A stretch of 64,000 nucleotides of DNA from NCBI GenBank assembly GCA_003116975.1, contig BGKB01000017.1, forward strand, positions 806,001 to 870,000. The letters run 5' to 3'. The translations under genes were made by a program, and so were the position numbers. Below the pieces are notes generated by a model. It ran no database searches, was not told the DNA's origin, and saw only the letters and a list, made by a program, of their open reading frames with translations. The DNA comes from Aurantiochytrium sp. KH105. Taxonomy: Eukaryota; Sar; Bigyra; Thraustochytrida; Thraustochytriidae. The first letter of the stretch is position 1, and every line of letters starts with the position of its first letter. Positions 49,306 to 58,769 of the stretch are shown in pieces.

Positions 49306-52300
49306 TCAGATCCAGCGGTCGTCGTCCCCATCCTCATGATGGTGATCCTTGCAAATTTGCATGAGAAAGGTCAGAACGCTCACATGCACGTCCGGCAAAG
49401 CTTCTGCCTCTGTGAGCAACTTTGGCAGCTCACGATCAAGGTCCTCCGAATAAACGTCCGAGAGATGCATGTTTTTGACGCAAAGCTCCGTCAGTAAACG
49501 CCAGTTTTCATTCTGGGTCTGCCCGCATGAGCGGTGCAAGATGCGGCGAAGATGACGGACTTCCGCAAAGGCAAATGGAGCGTGAGCGAGCATGTCCTTG
49601 AGAGGATGGAAATTCGGCTGGTCATCGTTGACTCCCTCGTACAGAATGGTCGAGAGATCGCTGTCAAACAGCAGGGCGCTTGTAAGGGGAGAATCAAGGA
49701 TGTATCCCACACTCACGCGCTCCGCGCGATCGCTGGACAAGGCAATGATGGAAAGCACGTCCCTCACGTCGCGACGCCTCGGCTCGACGCCGTAGTCGAG
49801 CAAGAGGTCTGCCATGCGGACATGACCTACACAAAGAGCCGCGCGCCAGGCACTTCGGAGGACAACATTGGGCACTCCACTCGATGAAAGCTCGTGACGT
49901 TCCCAATCTTCTGAATCCGAAGCGCTGCTGTCATCTTTCACCTCGGTCGCGTCTGGGTCTGAGCTGTTGTCGTCTTCTTCAGAGGCGGCTTTGCGCTCTG
50001 CTCGGGTACGAATCTCTTCGAGCAGCATTCTGGCCATGTCCTCCTGATCGTAACGAACGGCCTCTGTGAGCAGGTGCTCGACTCGTTCGTCGTTGCAGAG
50101 CCCAAGAAGAAGCTGGAGCACGACGCGGTGACCACGCTGCACAGCCGTGAACACGGCTGAATGGCGTTCCTTGTCCGTGGCAACAGGGCCCGGGGGTTCA
50201 GGCGATGGAGTGGCATTTGGCGTGAAGGGTAACTTCATCGAGCCTGTAGCGCCAGTAATCTCCTTCGAGTACGCCACCGCGGTCTGCCAGAGCCGGCCCG
50301 TGACGTTGGCCACAACCCGCAGCGAGGTTTGCACACGGGCCTGCACGCTGGTGGCATGATCGGCATGCGTGCGTTCCACGACGCGCTGCTCCCGCACAGG
50401 TTGCTGCTGCTGCTGCTGCTGTGATGCCCGACGTTCGCGGGCATCATCATCGTCATCGTCGTCAGTAGCAGCAGCGGCGTGCGCCTCGTCCGTCTCTGGG
50501 TGTTCGCTTGGCACAGGCGTTGCAGAATATCTTCCCGAGGCTGTCTTACGCACCTTGGTCTCCACGCCTGCAAGATACTGCGCAAGCCCACAGTCGAGGA
50601 GGACGGAAACAATGTCCTCGCCAGTTGGCATTTGCGTGTCCGAGGTTGCAAGCACATAGAATCGCAAGAGCTGCTGCGGGGCGAACTCGGCAAAACGAGA
50701 CTTTTGCAGATTGGTGATGAGCGCGATGCCCTGTGCAATCGAGAAGCGCAGACTGGCTCCGGGCTCGATGCCCTCTTCGATGAGCTCCTCCAATGCCATA
50801 TCGAGGACCTCTGCAACCTGCTGCTTGGGCGCCGGCAATGCGGCCGTGGTCGTGTGGCGACGCCGCGATTTGAGCGGCCCCTTGAACGAAGTCTGCGACG
50901 GCTCCGTTGCGCGCCGCAAGGAGACAGCGCGAAAGGTCGATCTTCGCTGAAGACTTGACACGCGGGGCGAGCCCCACTCGAACGTATGTTGAAGACGGCG
51001 CAGAATCCAGTCGACCGTGGCTTCCTGACCCGCGGCCGAGGCGTCCTTGAGCGCCACCGTGCTGGCCTGCTGCATGACGACAAAGTGCTCATCCGATGGG
51101 TCAGCGATGCGCACCGAGTAGAGGTTGAGGAGGTGCTCGAGAAAACCCGTGTGTCCAAAGCGTGCCGCGACGCCAAAGGCCGAGTAGTTTTCGAGAGTTG
51201 GATCAGCGCCGAATTCAAGCAAAAGCTTGAGCATGCGAATGTCATTGGTGGACGCCGCAGAGGAGAGCGGCGTCGACTTTTCAAAGGTTGCTTCGAGCTT
51301 GCTCGGTTCGCGTACGAAGTTGCGCGTAGCAAGGTTACGTGGTGGAACTGGAAAGTCGTGCCATAGCATGCGGCGCGTGTTGCCGTCGCATATGCGCGTA
51401 TTCGGGTCCAGACCTGCCTTGAGTGCAGCTCGTGTCATGTTACCGTCGCCACTGCGCACAAGGCGCACGAGCAGCAGGCCGCGATGCGAGTCACAAGCGC
51501 AGCGACTGTGCGGGTGTACATTGTCGAGCCAAGCGTCAGCCTCCAGAACAGAGGTCGAGGGCTCCAGAGCGCGATACACTTCGACCTTGCCGCTGAGCAT
51601 GGCGAGCGCGAGGGCCTTGGCCTTTTCCGCGGGAGGAATCAGGTACTCGAGCATACCGAATCTCGTCTTGGTCACTTGCTCGTGCTCAAAGTCGAGAATA
51701 CGATTTACGAAGAAGGCGTCGCTATGTGCGGACGCGACACGGAATTGCTCGAGGAGAACCTCGGGGTCGGGCGAGGGTTCGAAAAGGAACGCCGCCTCGG
51801 CATCGTCTGCGGAGAAGACACTGCTGCCATCATTGGAAAACATCTCGCGCAGGTAGTCTCCGACCTCGCTGCGCACGCCGTCCGTGTCGGGGTCTGCCTT
51901 GTCGCGGCTCGGACTGCCGACCAAGAGACCCCCCACAGAAAGGGATGATTCGGTGCCATCTCCACTGCTTTCGCTGCTGCCACTTCTGCTTCTGCGAGTG
52001 CCGTCTTCTGCGATGATATCGACATCGAAGCGGACGCTAAGGTTCTTGCGCTTGCCGCGCCGCTGCAAGGAGCTGCGCTGGGAGCGCTCATTCTGCCTGC
52101 TGTTGTTGTTGTTGTTGTGGCTGCTGCTGCGTACGTGCCAGCTCTTCGCGGCCAACGACCGCCTCTTGATGGCGCCGACCAAGCTACGGCCCATGGACGT
52201 CCCGTGGTGGCCGCCCGTCCCCTGCACGCCGGTCTCCGCCGCGCGGGCCTCCTCGTCCGCGCCCGCGCCTGCGCCCGCGCCCTGTTCCTCGCCGCCGCGA

Positions 52301-52374
52301 AGGCTGTTCAGAAACCCTGAGCTGCGCCTCCTCGCCGCCATGCGGAATCCCCCATCGCCGCCGCCCGCCACCAT
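49306..52374 (-). CDS. Ankyrin-repeat protein
   Basis: About 1022 residues from the ATG at 52374 (MVAGGGDGGFRMAARRRSSG); an in-frame ATG at 52341 is an alternative start. The N-terminal ~250 residues are disordered, with basic, Asn-rich and Ser-rich stretches. Ankyrin-type units are visible in the middle, for example TPLSSAASTNDIRMLKLLLE followed by FGADPTLENYSAFGVAARFG and HTGFLEHLLNLYS. More occur in the C-terminal half, around VFTAVQRGHRVVLQLLLGL and VLRSAWRAALCVGHVRMADL, the latter followed by LLDYGVEPRRRDVRDVL. Between them is a Gln/Asp-rich low-complexity insert, with a CTG-encoded Gln run near 50401-50421. Repeats are irregular, so the exact number is uncertain. No catalytic domain is visible; a scaffold role is likely but the partner is unknown. 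Three GCAAGTG elements lie 200-255 bases upstream. Confidence 0.75.
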   Translation of the reverse strand: MVAGGGDGGFRMAARRRSSGFLNSLRGGEEQGAGAGAGADEEARAAETGVQGTGGHHGTSMGRSLVGAIKRRSLAAKSWHVRSSSHNNNNNSRQNERSQRSSLQRRGKRKNLSVRFDVDIIAEDGTRRSRSGSSESSGDGTESSLSVGGLLVGSPSRDKADPDTDGVRSEVGDYLREMFSNDGSSVFSADDAEAAFLFEPSPDPEVLLEQFRVASAHSDAFFVNRILDFEHEQVTKTRFGMLEYLIPPAEKAKALALAMLSGKVEVYRALEPSTSVLEADAWLDNVHPHSRCACDSHRGLLLVRLVRSGDGNMTRAALKAGLDPNTRICDGNTRRMLWHDFPVPPRNLATRNFVREPSKLEATFEKSTPLSSAASTNDIRMLKLLLEFGADPTLENYSAFGVAARFGHTGFLEHLLNLYSVRIADPSDEHFVVMQQASTVALKDASAAGQEATVDWILRRLQHTFEWGSPRVSSLQRRSTFRAVSLRRATEPSQTSFKGPLKSRRRHTTTAALPAPKQQVAEVLDMALEELIEEGIEPGASLRFSIAQGIALITNLQKSRFAEFAPQQLLRFYVLATSDTQMPTGEDIVSVLLDCGLAQYLAGVETKVRKTASGRYSATPVPSEHPETDEAHAAAATDDDDDDDARERRASQQQQQQQPVREQRVVERTHADHATSVQARVQTSLRVVANVTGRLWQTAVAYSKEITGATGSMKLPFTPNATPSPEPPGPVATDKERHSAVFTAVQRGHRVVLQLLLGLCNDERVEHLLTEAVRYDQEDMARMLLEEIRTRAERKAASEEDDNSSDPDATEVKDDSSASDSEDWERHELSSSGVPNVVLRSAWRAALCVGHVRMADLLLDYGVEPRRRDVRDVLSIIALSSDRAERVSVGYILDSPLTSALLFDSDLSTILYEGVNDDQPNFHPLKDMLAHAPFAFAEVRHLRRILHRSCGQTQNENWRLLTELCVKNMHLSDVYSEDLDRELPKLLTEAEALPDVHVSVLTFLMQICKDHHHEDGDDDRWI

Positions 52375-52570
52375 CGTCGCTGGGCTGCCCGCCTCGCGTC
52401 GCGGGCCGCCTTCCGCGCGCGCTCGCAGGCCCGCACGCGCGCAGACTCGCGGCGTCTGGACTCGCTGCCGCGGGTTTGCGTCGCGAGCGAGGCCTGCTGG
52501 AGCTCGAGCAGCTCGAGCTGCCGTGCTTGCGCTCCGTTCGTCCGCGCAAGCTCTTGCGCGGCACGTGCCG

Positions 52571-52629
52571 CTATAGCCCACTTGCGGCGCGCGTTTACCG
52601 CACTTGCGCGCGGCCGATACCGCACTTGC
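52571..52629 (-). promoter_or_regulatory. Three GCAAGTG(C/G)G.TA elements upstream of the ankyrin gene
   Basis: Reading the minus strand: GCAAGTGCGGTATC at 52629-52616, GCAAGTGCGGTAAA at 52606-52593 and GCAAGTGGGCTATAG at 52585-52571. They are spaced 21-23 bases apart (two helical turns) in the same orientation as the gene, 200-255 bases before its start codon. Confidence 0.6.
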
Positions 52630-53656
52630 GCCGGCGCCCGCACAGTGAGTGCGCCTCGCCGCTAATGCGCAAGCGCTTCGGCCGGCCCTGGTTTGAACCA
52701 CTCCGGCGAAGCCGCCTCCGCGCCGGGCCTGCGAGCGCGCCTCCGCGCCGGCCCGCGCCGCGCCTGCGCGCCCGCGCGCCGCGCCCGCGCGCCTGCGCTC
52801 GCGCCGCGGGTGCGCGGGCGAAAGCGAGCCGCGGGTGCGCGGGGGGCGGGAAATCGAGCGCGGCCAGCCCCGCCTGCGCGAGACACTTCGCGATACCTTC
52901 CCGGCTTTTCCGCGCCTTCTCCCTCGCCGCGCTCGCGGCTGCACGGGGCCTCGCCGCTGCGCCTCGCCGCGCGCTGCGCGCCGCTATGTCGCTCGCCGGC
53001 TCCGCGCCGGGGTCGGCGCGCGTCGCGGTCGCGAGCTCTGTCTTGCCTTGTCTTGTCTTGTCTTGTCCTGTCTTCCCTGTCTGTCTCGCTCGGGCTGCTC
53101 GCCAAGATCTGGCCGCGCGCTCCTCCTCGCCGCCGCGCCGCTTCTGCCACCGGACCCCGCGCCGCGGCCTCTGCGCCCCTCTTCGCGCTCCGCCCTTCCG
53201 CCGCTGCGCGCCCCGTGTCTCGTACGCGCGTCCTGCCGCACACCTGGGCGAGGAGTCTGGTAATAGGACGGGAATAGTGGGGGATGTGTGCGGGTATTAG
53301 CGAGGGAAAGTGCGGAATTATAACTGGCGCTGGTGGCTGCGGAGGGAGGGACAGACGGGAGGGGTCGCAGAAGACCGTTGGGCCCTGCGAAGACCGTGAC
53401 TCGGACTCGATGGGACGAGCGAGGGCGGGTTGGCGCAGAGGGAGAACGTGGAGGCCCGGGCGCGGCCGGGACTCGCGGCGATCGAGCGAGGCGGAGCGAG
53501 GTGGAGCGCGAAAAGCGGCAGAATAGAGGAGTCAGCGTGAGATCACTTTCGTTCGGGGATTGGTGTTCATTTACCCGGTTCGGACGGCGCGCGGCAGACC
53601 AGGACGTAGAAGCTATCAATCGTCGTCGCCGCTGCTGCCGCGTTTTTTATTGGAAA

Positions 53657-53665
53657 TATATAAAG
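53657..53665 (+). promoter_or_regulatory. TATA box of BBS8
   Basis: TATATAAAG lies 74-82 bases before the chosen ATG at 53739, in an AT-rich pocket (from about 53644) within a GC-rich region. It would place transcription start near 53690, downstream of an earlier in-frame ATG at 53676, supporting the later start. Confidence 0.5.
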
Positions 53666-53738
53666 GGGCTACCCCTTGCGTTGCTCGCGAGACTTGGGGC
53701 CGGAATCCTCTGGAAGCTCGTGTAGAATGACGGGGACA

Positions 53739-55310
53739 ATGGCGAGCCCGGCGTTCCTGGCAATGTCCAGGTTCAGGCGACGCCGATACGAAGAGTGCGT
53801 GGACCTGTGCAGCGAGATTCTTGCCGAAAACCCGTACGACAAGGCCATCTGGCTGCTGAAGACCCAGGCCTTGACGGCCATGACCTTTATCGACGACTCA
53901 GATCTTGAAGAGCTGGGCATCGCCGACGCCGTCATGGACGACAACGCCACAGCGTCGATGCCGAGACCCGGAACGTCGCTCAACGGGGACAACGCCAGCG
54001 GCAAGGGTTCAAGCCTCGATCGCGTCATGCGGCCCATGAGCAACGCAGGACGTCCCAACTCAGGTTTCGTGCGACCGAGCACGCAGAACGGCATGCGACC
54101 AGGCACGGGAGAGACGCCCGGGTCCCGCGCCGCCCTCGAGTCGGCCATGCGCAAAACAGGATCGAGTCGACCCGGAACGAGCAGACCCGTTACAGCCCTG
54201 GGCCGACATGTACGACTCGGTACGGCCTCGATGCGAGCCGAAAGTGATGGGCCCTTTATCGACGTCAGCCGCATGGACTTGCAAAAATATGCACATCGAC
54301 CCACACTTGCACGCGCCCTCTGTGAATTTCTGCTTTACCACGACCACAACGCACGCAAGGCGCTCGAGCTCGCCGCCGAGGCTACTGCCGCGTGCAATTT
54401 TGAAGACTGGTTCTGGAAGTCGCGTCTCGGCAAGTGCTACTACTTGCTCGGCTTGTACAGGGATGCGGAGCAGCAGTTCAAGTCATCGCTGCGCACGCAG
54501 CAGAGCGTCGACACCTTTTTGGATCTCGGCAAGGTATACTTGAGGCTCGACCAGCCACAGAATGCGCTCGACGCCTATGCTCAGGCACTCGAGGCTTTTC
54601 CCGGATCGACTGCCGTTCTCACAGCCAAGGCACGCACCTACGAAATGATGCGTGATGGGGATCAATCACTTCGCGCCTTTAAAGACGTCTTGCGCCACGA
54701 CCCCAGTCACGTCGAGGCTATTGCGAGCCTCGGTGCACACTACTTTTACTCTGACCAGCCCGAAATTGCTCTTCGCTTTTACCGCAGATTGCTTGAAATC
54801 ACACAGTCCACGGAAAGCGCAAGCGGGTCGGCACGAAGCTATGCAAGCACCGAGCTATGGAACAACGTGGCACTTTGCTGTTTTCATTCGGGCCAATACG
54901 ATATGACCATGCGTTGCTTTGAGAATGCGCTTGCATCTGCCGACGATTCAAATATGGCCGACGTCTGGTTCAACGTGGGGCATGTGGGCGTCAGTCTTGG
55001 CGACCTTGGCTTCGCCTATCAGTGCTTCAAGGTGGCCGTCTCGATTGATCCGCAACATGTCGAGGCGTACAACAATCTTGGCGTGCTTGAGGTTCGCAAG
55101 GGCAATCAAGAGGATGCTGCCGCCGACTTTGCACAGGCTCGAAGCGCTGGTTCCTTCGCGTATGAACCTTGCTTTAATGGTGCTTTGCTCGCATACAAGC
55201 GTGGGGACTTTCCAACGAGTTTGCGTCTCGCAGAGGCTTCGCGCGTTCTCTTTAGTGACCATCCTGAGACGCTCGAGCTCATCGAAATGTTACGCGCCAA
55301 GCTTGTGTAA
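53739..55310 (+). CDS. TTC8: BBS8/TTC8, TPR subunit of the BBSome
   Basis: 523 residues from the ATG at 53739, close to the usual BBS8 length; ATG 53727 (four residues longer) is possible. The start MASPAFLAMSRFRRRRYEEC, followed by a first TPR (LCSEILAENPYDKAIWLLKT) and the Ser/Pro/Arg/Gly-rich loop with repeated RPGTS/RPNSG motifs, is diagnostic of BBS8. After it come blocks typical of the family: RPTLARALCEFLLYHDHNAR, EDWFWKSRLGKCYYLLGLYR and then tandem TPRs (DTFLDLGKVYLRLDQPQNAL; SHVEAIASLGAHYFYSDQPE; ADVWFNVGHVGVSLGDLGFA; VEAYNNLGVLEVRKGNQEDA). The BBSome moves membrane proteins in and out of cilia, so the organism should have a flagellated stage. It converges on a coiled-coil gene about 780 bases downstream. 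No introns. Confidence 0.96.
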   Translation: MASPAFLAMSRFRRRRYEECVDLCSEILAENPYDKAIWLLKTQALTAMTFIDDSDLEELGIADAVMDDNATASMPRPGTSLNGDNASGKGSSLDRVMRPMSNAGRPNSGFVRPSTQNGMRPGTGETPGSRAALESAMRKTGSSRPGTSRPVTALGRHVRLGTASMRAESDGPFIDVSRMDLQKYAHRPTLARALCEFLLYHDHNARKALELAAEATAACNFEDWFWKSRLGKCYYLLGLYRDAEQQFKSSLRTQQSVDTFLDLGKVYLRLDQPQNALDAYAQALEAFPGSTAVLTAKARTYEMMRDGDQSLRAFKDVLRHDPSHVEAIASLGAHYFYSDQPEIALRFYRRLLEITQSTESASGSARSYASTELWNNVALCCFHSGQYDMTMRCFENALASADDSNMADVWFNVGHVGVSLGDLGFAYQCFKVAVSIDPQHVEAYNNLGVLEVRKGNQEDAAADFAQARSAGSFAYEPCFNGALLAYKRGDFPTSLRLAEASRVLFSDHPETLELIEMLRAKLV

Positions 55311-56086
55311 TCGACCCTTTGCAAGGGCTCGGCCGCCATCGGATTTGATCGGGCCCAAAGCTAGGTCCGCTGATTCTGTCAAAATCTCACAGAAGTGGAC
55401 GAAAAAAACACAACGTTTGGTCTTACATCGACGAGTCTTCTGCTAGAAAACCTCACGTGTGCAGTCGGAGGAGAGCGGAAGGAAGCGCAGCTGTGGAGCG
55501 CGAAGTCACCGCCGAAGAGTTCTGGCTGTAGTATATCCACTAGGCCAGGGTCCAGGCGCGTCCGAAACATGCAACATGGGTCGCGCCGCATTTGCATTTG
55601 AGAATGCGTTGCGCCGACCGGAAATGCCCTGCAAAATGAAAAAAAAATCTCATTCTCTCATTCATAACAAAAATTACCACTGTAAAACCTTTTCGTCTCT
55701 CCCCAAAGCGTGACTTCGTATGAGAGGCATCTGGTCAAAAGGCTAGCAAACGCGCCGTAAAACACGAACCCGGGTAAATTATTATAATGGTCGCGGACCT
55801 AGGCTACTTTCCTCTCACCGAAACAAGGTTTTAGGTCGGTGGCAGCTTCGGGTCTTCCTTGGTTGATACAGAATGCCAGAAGAGTCTGGAGGGAGCGAGA
55901 GGAACGAGACATCAATGTTTACCAATTGGCCTTCATCCGTATCTTGTCTCTCCCCCTCCTCCCTCCCGCTTCTCTTTTACGCGTGAGCGGCGATGTGTCT
56001 CTTGGGAAGGAAAGAAAAGACGAATGATGATACAAGGTTGCAGCACTCTTTCTCTTCTTTCTGCTTAGAAAAACGAGAAGCTTTTT
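55311..56086. other. Convergent intergenic region
   Basis: Between the ends of BBS8 (+) and the coiled-coil gene (-). It is AT-rich compared with the genes, with A-runs near 55639-55648. The short open frames in it show no domain. I see nothing else. Confidence 0.45.
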
Positions 56087-57127
56087 TTATGAATCCAACT
56101 TGTGTTCGTCCGTAAGAAAGGCAGACGGCGCGGGGGATGTGCCGCCGCCCGCTTTGGTCGATTTACCACCGCGTGCGAGGGCCTTTGGGCTCGCCGCCGC
56201 ATGGGAGACAGAGGGCGAAGGCGCAGCTTTCGTCTGGCCAAAGACACCGTTTCGTGGTCGTGAGAGACGCGTTTTGATTTCGTTCTTGGCAATACGCTCC
56301 TCGACACTCTGCTTGGAGACCAAGACGCTCTGTACATTGCGATTGCGCTGCAGGAGCCGCTTCGAGTCCTGATTGCGCTGTGACAGATGCTCTTTTCTGC
56401 GCACATCGATGCGCTTGAGAAGTGCGTTGAGCTCGGCCTGCTGCTTGGCACGAAACTTCGCCTCGCGCGCCTCAAAGCTCGAATCAAAGGCAGTGTCCAT
56501 CTTGGCGCGCTCTTTGGCTTCGAGATCGTCTGCGATCTTTTTCACGCGCTGGGCTTCCGCATAATTTCCGGCCTTGGCCAGCATGTGCTGCCGGCGACGC
56601 CATTCGAGGAGCTCTTTGCTAAACTTGGCTGGCTTGTTCGCGAGCTTGGAGTGCATTTTTTCCTGGAAGGCTCGCAGCTCCTGGCTGTGCCGCTGTGTCA
56701 TCTGCGCAATGTACTCCTGCGACATGCTGTCGTACTCTGCGAGATACTTGTCCCAGGCCTCGTTGAACTGCTGGAATTGCAGATTATGCGCTACCTGGAT
56801 CTCTTGCCGCTCGCTGAGCTGGCGTGCTTTGACAGCTTTGAGAGACCGCTTGATTTCCTGATTTCGTAGACTGTCTAACTGCGTGCTAGCGCGTTCGGCT
56901 TCGGCGTAGTTGCCCTCGTCTTCGCACTTTACACGGTATTCGTCCAAGATGCGCAAGAACTCCATGACTTTTGGGTCGACGGCCTCGCTTGGCAGCGCTA
57001 CGCTGCTGCTGGCGTCGGTGCTTGTGGTCAGCGCCGATGGCTCGTCGCTCACGACCATCTTGGACTCCTCGCTGTCATCTTCGAGCCAGGGCGGACTCGC
57101 GTCCAGCTCGTCCATCTTACTCTCCAT
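56087..57127 (-). CDS. Coiled-coil protein with two GNYAEA motifs
   Basis: 346 residues from the ATG at 57127 (MESKMDELDASPPWL); the open frame continues upstream through a GAGGC/CTTGGC repeat that does not look like protein. Residues 1-50 are acidic. Residues about 55-290 are almost entirely charged helix with coiled-coil character. Two short UVR-like motifs recur: KCEDEGNYAEAERASTQLDS, and LAKAGNYAEAQRVKKIADDL, each in a helix-turn-helix setting. The C-terminal 60 residues are basic, Ser/Pro/Gly-rich and disordered. The architecture resembles conserved coiled-coil proteins found in many protists, but I cannot name the family with confidence. It is divergent from the flippase gene across about 1.6 kb and converges on BBS8. 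Confidence 0.75.
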   Translation of the reverse strand: MESKMDELDASPPWLEDDSEESKMVVSDEPSALTTSTDASSSVALPSEAVDPKVMEFLRILDEYRVKCEDEGNYAEAERASTQLDSLRNQEIKRSLKAVKARQLSERQEIQVAHNLQFQQFNEAWDKYLAEYDSMSQEYIAQMTQRHSQELRAFQEKMHSKLANKPAKFSKELLEWRRRQHMLAKAGNYAEAQRVKKIADDLEAKERAKMDTAFDSSFEAREAKFRAKQQAELNALLKRIDVRRKEHLSQRNQDSKRLLQRNRNVQSVLVSKQSVEERIAKNEIKTRLSRPRNGVFGQTKAAPSPSVSHAAASPKALARGGKSTKAGGGTSPAPSAFLTDEHKLDS

Positions 57128-57994
57128 CTTGGCGAGATTTAGTTGCAGCTCGTCCTGCGCCTTGCGCCTTGCGCTCGTACAGACTACTTCTGCACGCCTT
57201 CTCTGCGCTCCGCGCTTCGTGCTTGGCGCTGCTTGGCGCTGCTTGGCGCTGCGAGGCGCTGCGAGGCGAGGCGAGGCGAGTTTGCAACACGTGCTGCGCA
57301 AAGAACGCAGTCAGAGGACTCTGCTGATACTGCTACTATCGTTTCCCTCGAAAACCTCGCATGCAGGTGCGTGCTCAGCGAGTCGAGTCCGCGCCGCTTT
57401 CTTTCCTTCTCCTCATCCCCCTCTCTCTCCCTCTAACACGGTCCTCACTTGCTAAGACAACTCGGACAGTAAGCCAGCACGTGAAGATTGCCAGCTTCCG
57501 ACTACCAGACACAAGACACCAAAGCTCGTACTCCTCTTCTTTCTCAATCTCCAGCGATAGAGGCACTCGCTCCAGCCAGCCACCCTCCTATCTTATCGCT
57601 CCAGTGCGTTAGGACATCATCCTCTTCGGACTCCAAACGAAGAAAAGCTCGAGTGTGCGCGCTTGAAAACGGATCTATTCAGGCCCCCAATTCCTCTTTG
57701 AGGGCCCGCTGCGGTACGCACCAAAGACCCGATCGACCGCAGGCACTCACTCGCTCGAAAGCTCTCCCGTCCACGGTGCCGTTATCCGAGGTCCGCAGCA
57801 GGCGCAGGAGGCCTCCGGACCGGTGGAATCAAGGCCGCCGGAGTCGACCGGGACTCGGCCGTTCTTCGAAGCAAGCAAGGCGGCGAGGCGGCGCAGGACT
57901 TCCTCCCCTTCCTCGGCTCTGGGACGCGCCTGAACAAAGTTCGCTTTTGCATGCCTTCAGTGCCGAAGAGAGCGCTCCTCGCTCTCGCTCTCGC

Positions 57995-58027
57995 AGGCAA
58001 GGCAAGGCAAGGCAAGGCAAGGCAAGG
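57995..58027. repeat. GGCAA pentanucleotide microsatellite
   Basis: Six or more perfect AGGCA/GGCAA units in the divergent region upstream of the P4-ATPase, followed about 60 and 85 bases later by AGAGC and GAGGC pentamer runs. Confidence 0.9.
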
Positions 58028-58225
58028 GAGCCGCGCAAAGGCGCGAAGCCGGGGCCGTGTCGCCCTCGCCCTCGCGAGCGCCGCAGAGCAGAGCAGAGCA
58101 GAGCAGAGGCTGGCGAGGCGAGGCGAGGCGAGGCGGGCGCTCTCGGGTTGCGAGCAAGACCAGCGGCCACTCGATCGATTCTTCACGTTCAAAAACGACG
58201 CGTAGGCTTTTTCAAAACAGATCGC

Positions 58226-58226
58226 N
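58226..58226. other. Ambiguous base (N)
   Basis: The single undetermined base in the window, flanked by CGC/GCG-rich sequence that is hard to sequence. It marks a consensus ambiguity, and lies outside the genes called here. Confidence 0.95.
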
Positions 58227-58769
58227 CGCCGCGCCGCGCGCCGCGAGCCCGCCGCGCACGCGCGCGCGCCGTCCCTCGCGCTCGCGCTCGCTCGCTCCCT
58301 CCCTCCCGCGCGCGCAGGAGTCCGGCCGGGGGCCAGATCGAGGTAGGCGGCGGCGAGCGAGGGTTGGCCAGTTCGCAGGCGCCGCGCGAGCTCTCGAGCG
58401 CGCGCTCGAGCTCTCGGACGAGCTCTCGGGCGCGCGAGCTGCGCAGCAGCTGCAGCCGCAGGCCGACGCGGACGCCGAGGCCTGCGCGCCGTCGCAGGCC
58501 GCGGAGCGGAGCCAGACCTCGAGCCGGCCGCGACCGACGCGCACGGCGACAGCTGAGGGCCGATCAATCCTCTCTGCGAAGAGCGCGTAGACGACGCGGC
58601 ACCGGCCAACGCAAGGAAGACAAAGGGAGGCGAGGTGGACGGACGACCTGGCCGACAGAACAGACCGCACCATCGCATAGCATACCGTAGCATACCAGGG
58701 CATACCACAAATATCATCTTGGCCGCGACCTGCGTCCAGACCACGACGGACGCTGCCGAGCAATTCGCG

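Larger units (their letters stand above)
52375..53738. promoter_or_regulatory. Divergent region between the ankyrin gene and BBS8
   Basis: About 1.36 kb, extremely GC-rich. On the ankyrin side are three minus-strand GCAAGTG elements (52571-52629). In the middle is a CTTGT/TGTCT pentamer tract (about 53036-53078). On the BBS8 side are two weaker related sites near 53289-53320 and a TATA box (53657-53665). Long open frames on both strands are Arg/Ala/Pro-rich and not convincing. Confidence 0.55.
57128..58769. promoter_or_regulatory. Divergent region between the coiled-coil gene and the P4-ATPase
   Basis: 1.64 kb, GC-rich, packed with pentanucleotide runs: GAGGC (about 57246-57282), GGCAA (about 57995-58027), AGAGC (about 58085-58108) and GAGGC again (58113-58136). 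An ambiguous base (N) is at 58226 in a CG-dinucleotide-rich stretch. Just before the ATPase start are near-repeats of CATACC/GCATA (58674-58711). Open frames on both strands are repeat-driven and low-complexity. Confidence 0.5.

Noticed and set aside
57488-58690. 400-codon open frame spanning the N at 58226
   Set aside because: Built largely from pentamer microsatellites in frame-shifting combinations. An equally long frame exists on the other strand and neither shows a domain.
58635-58769. Earlier start of the P4-ATPase
   Set aside because: The frame is open but the first codon there is GTG, and the residues do not resemble the family. The first ATG is at 58770.
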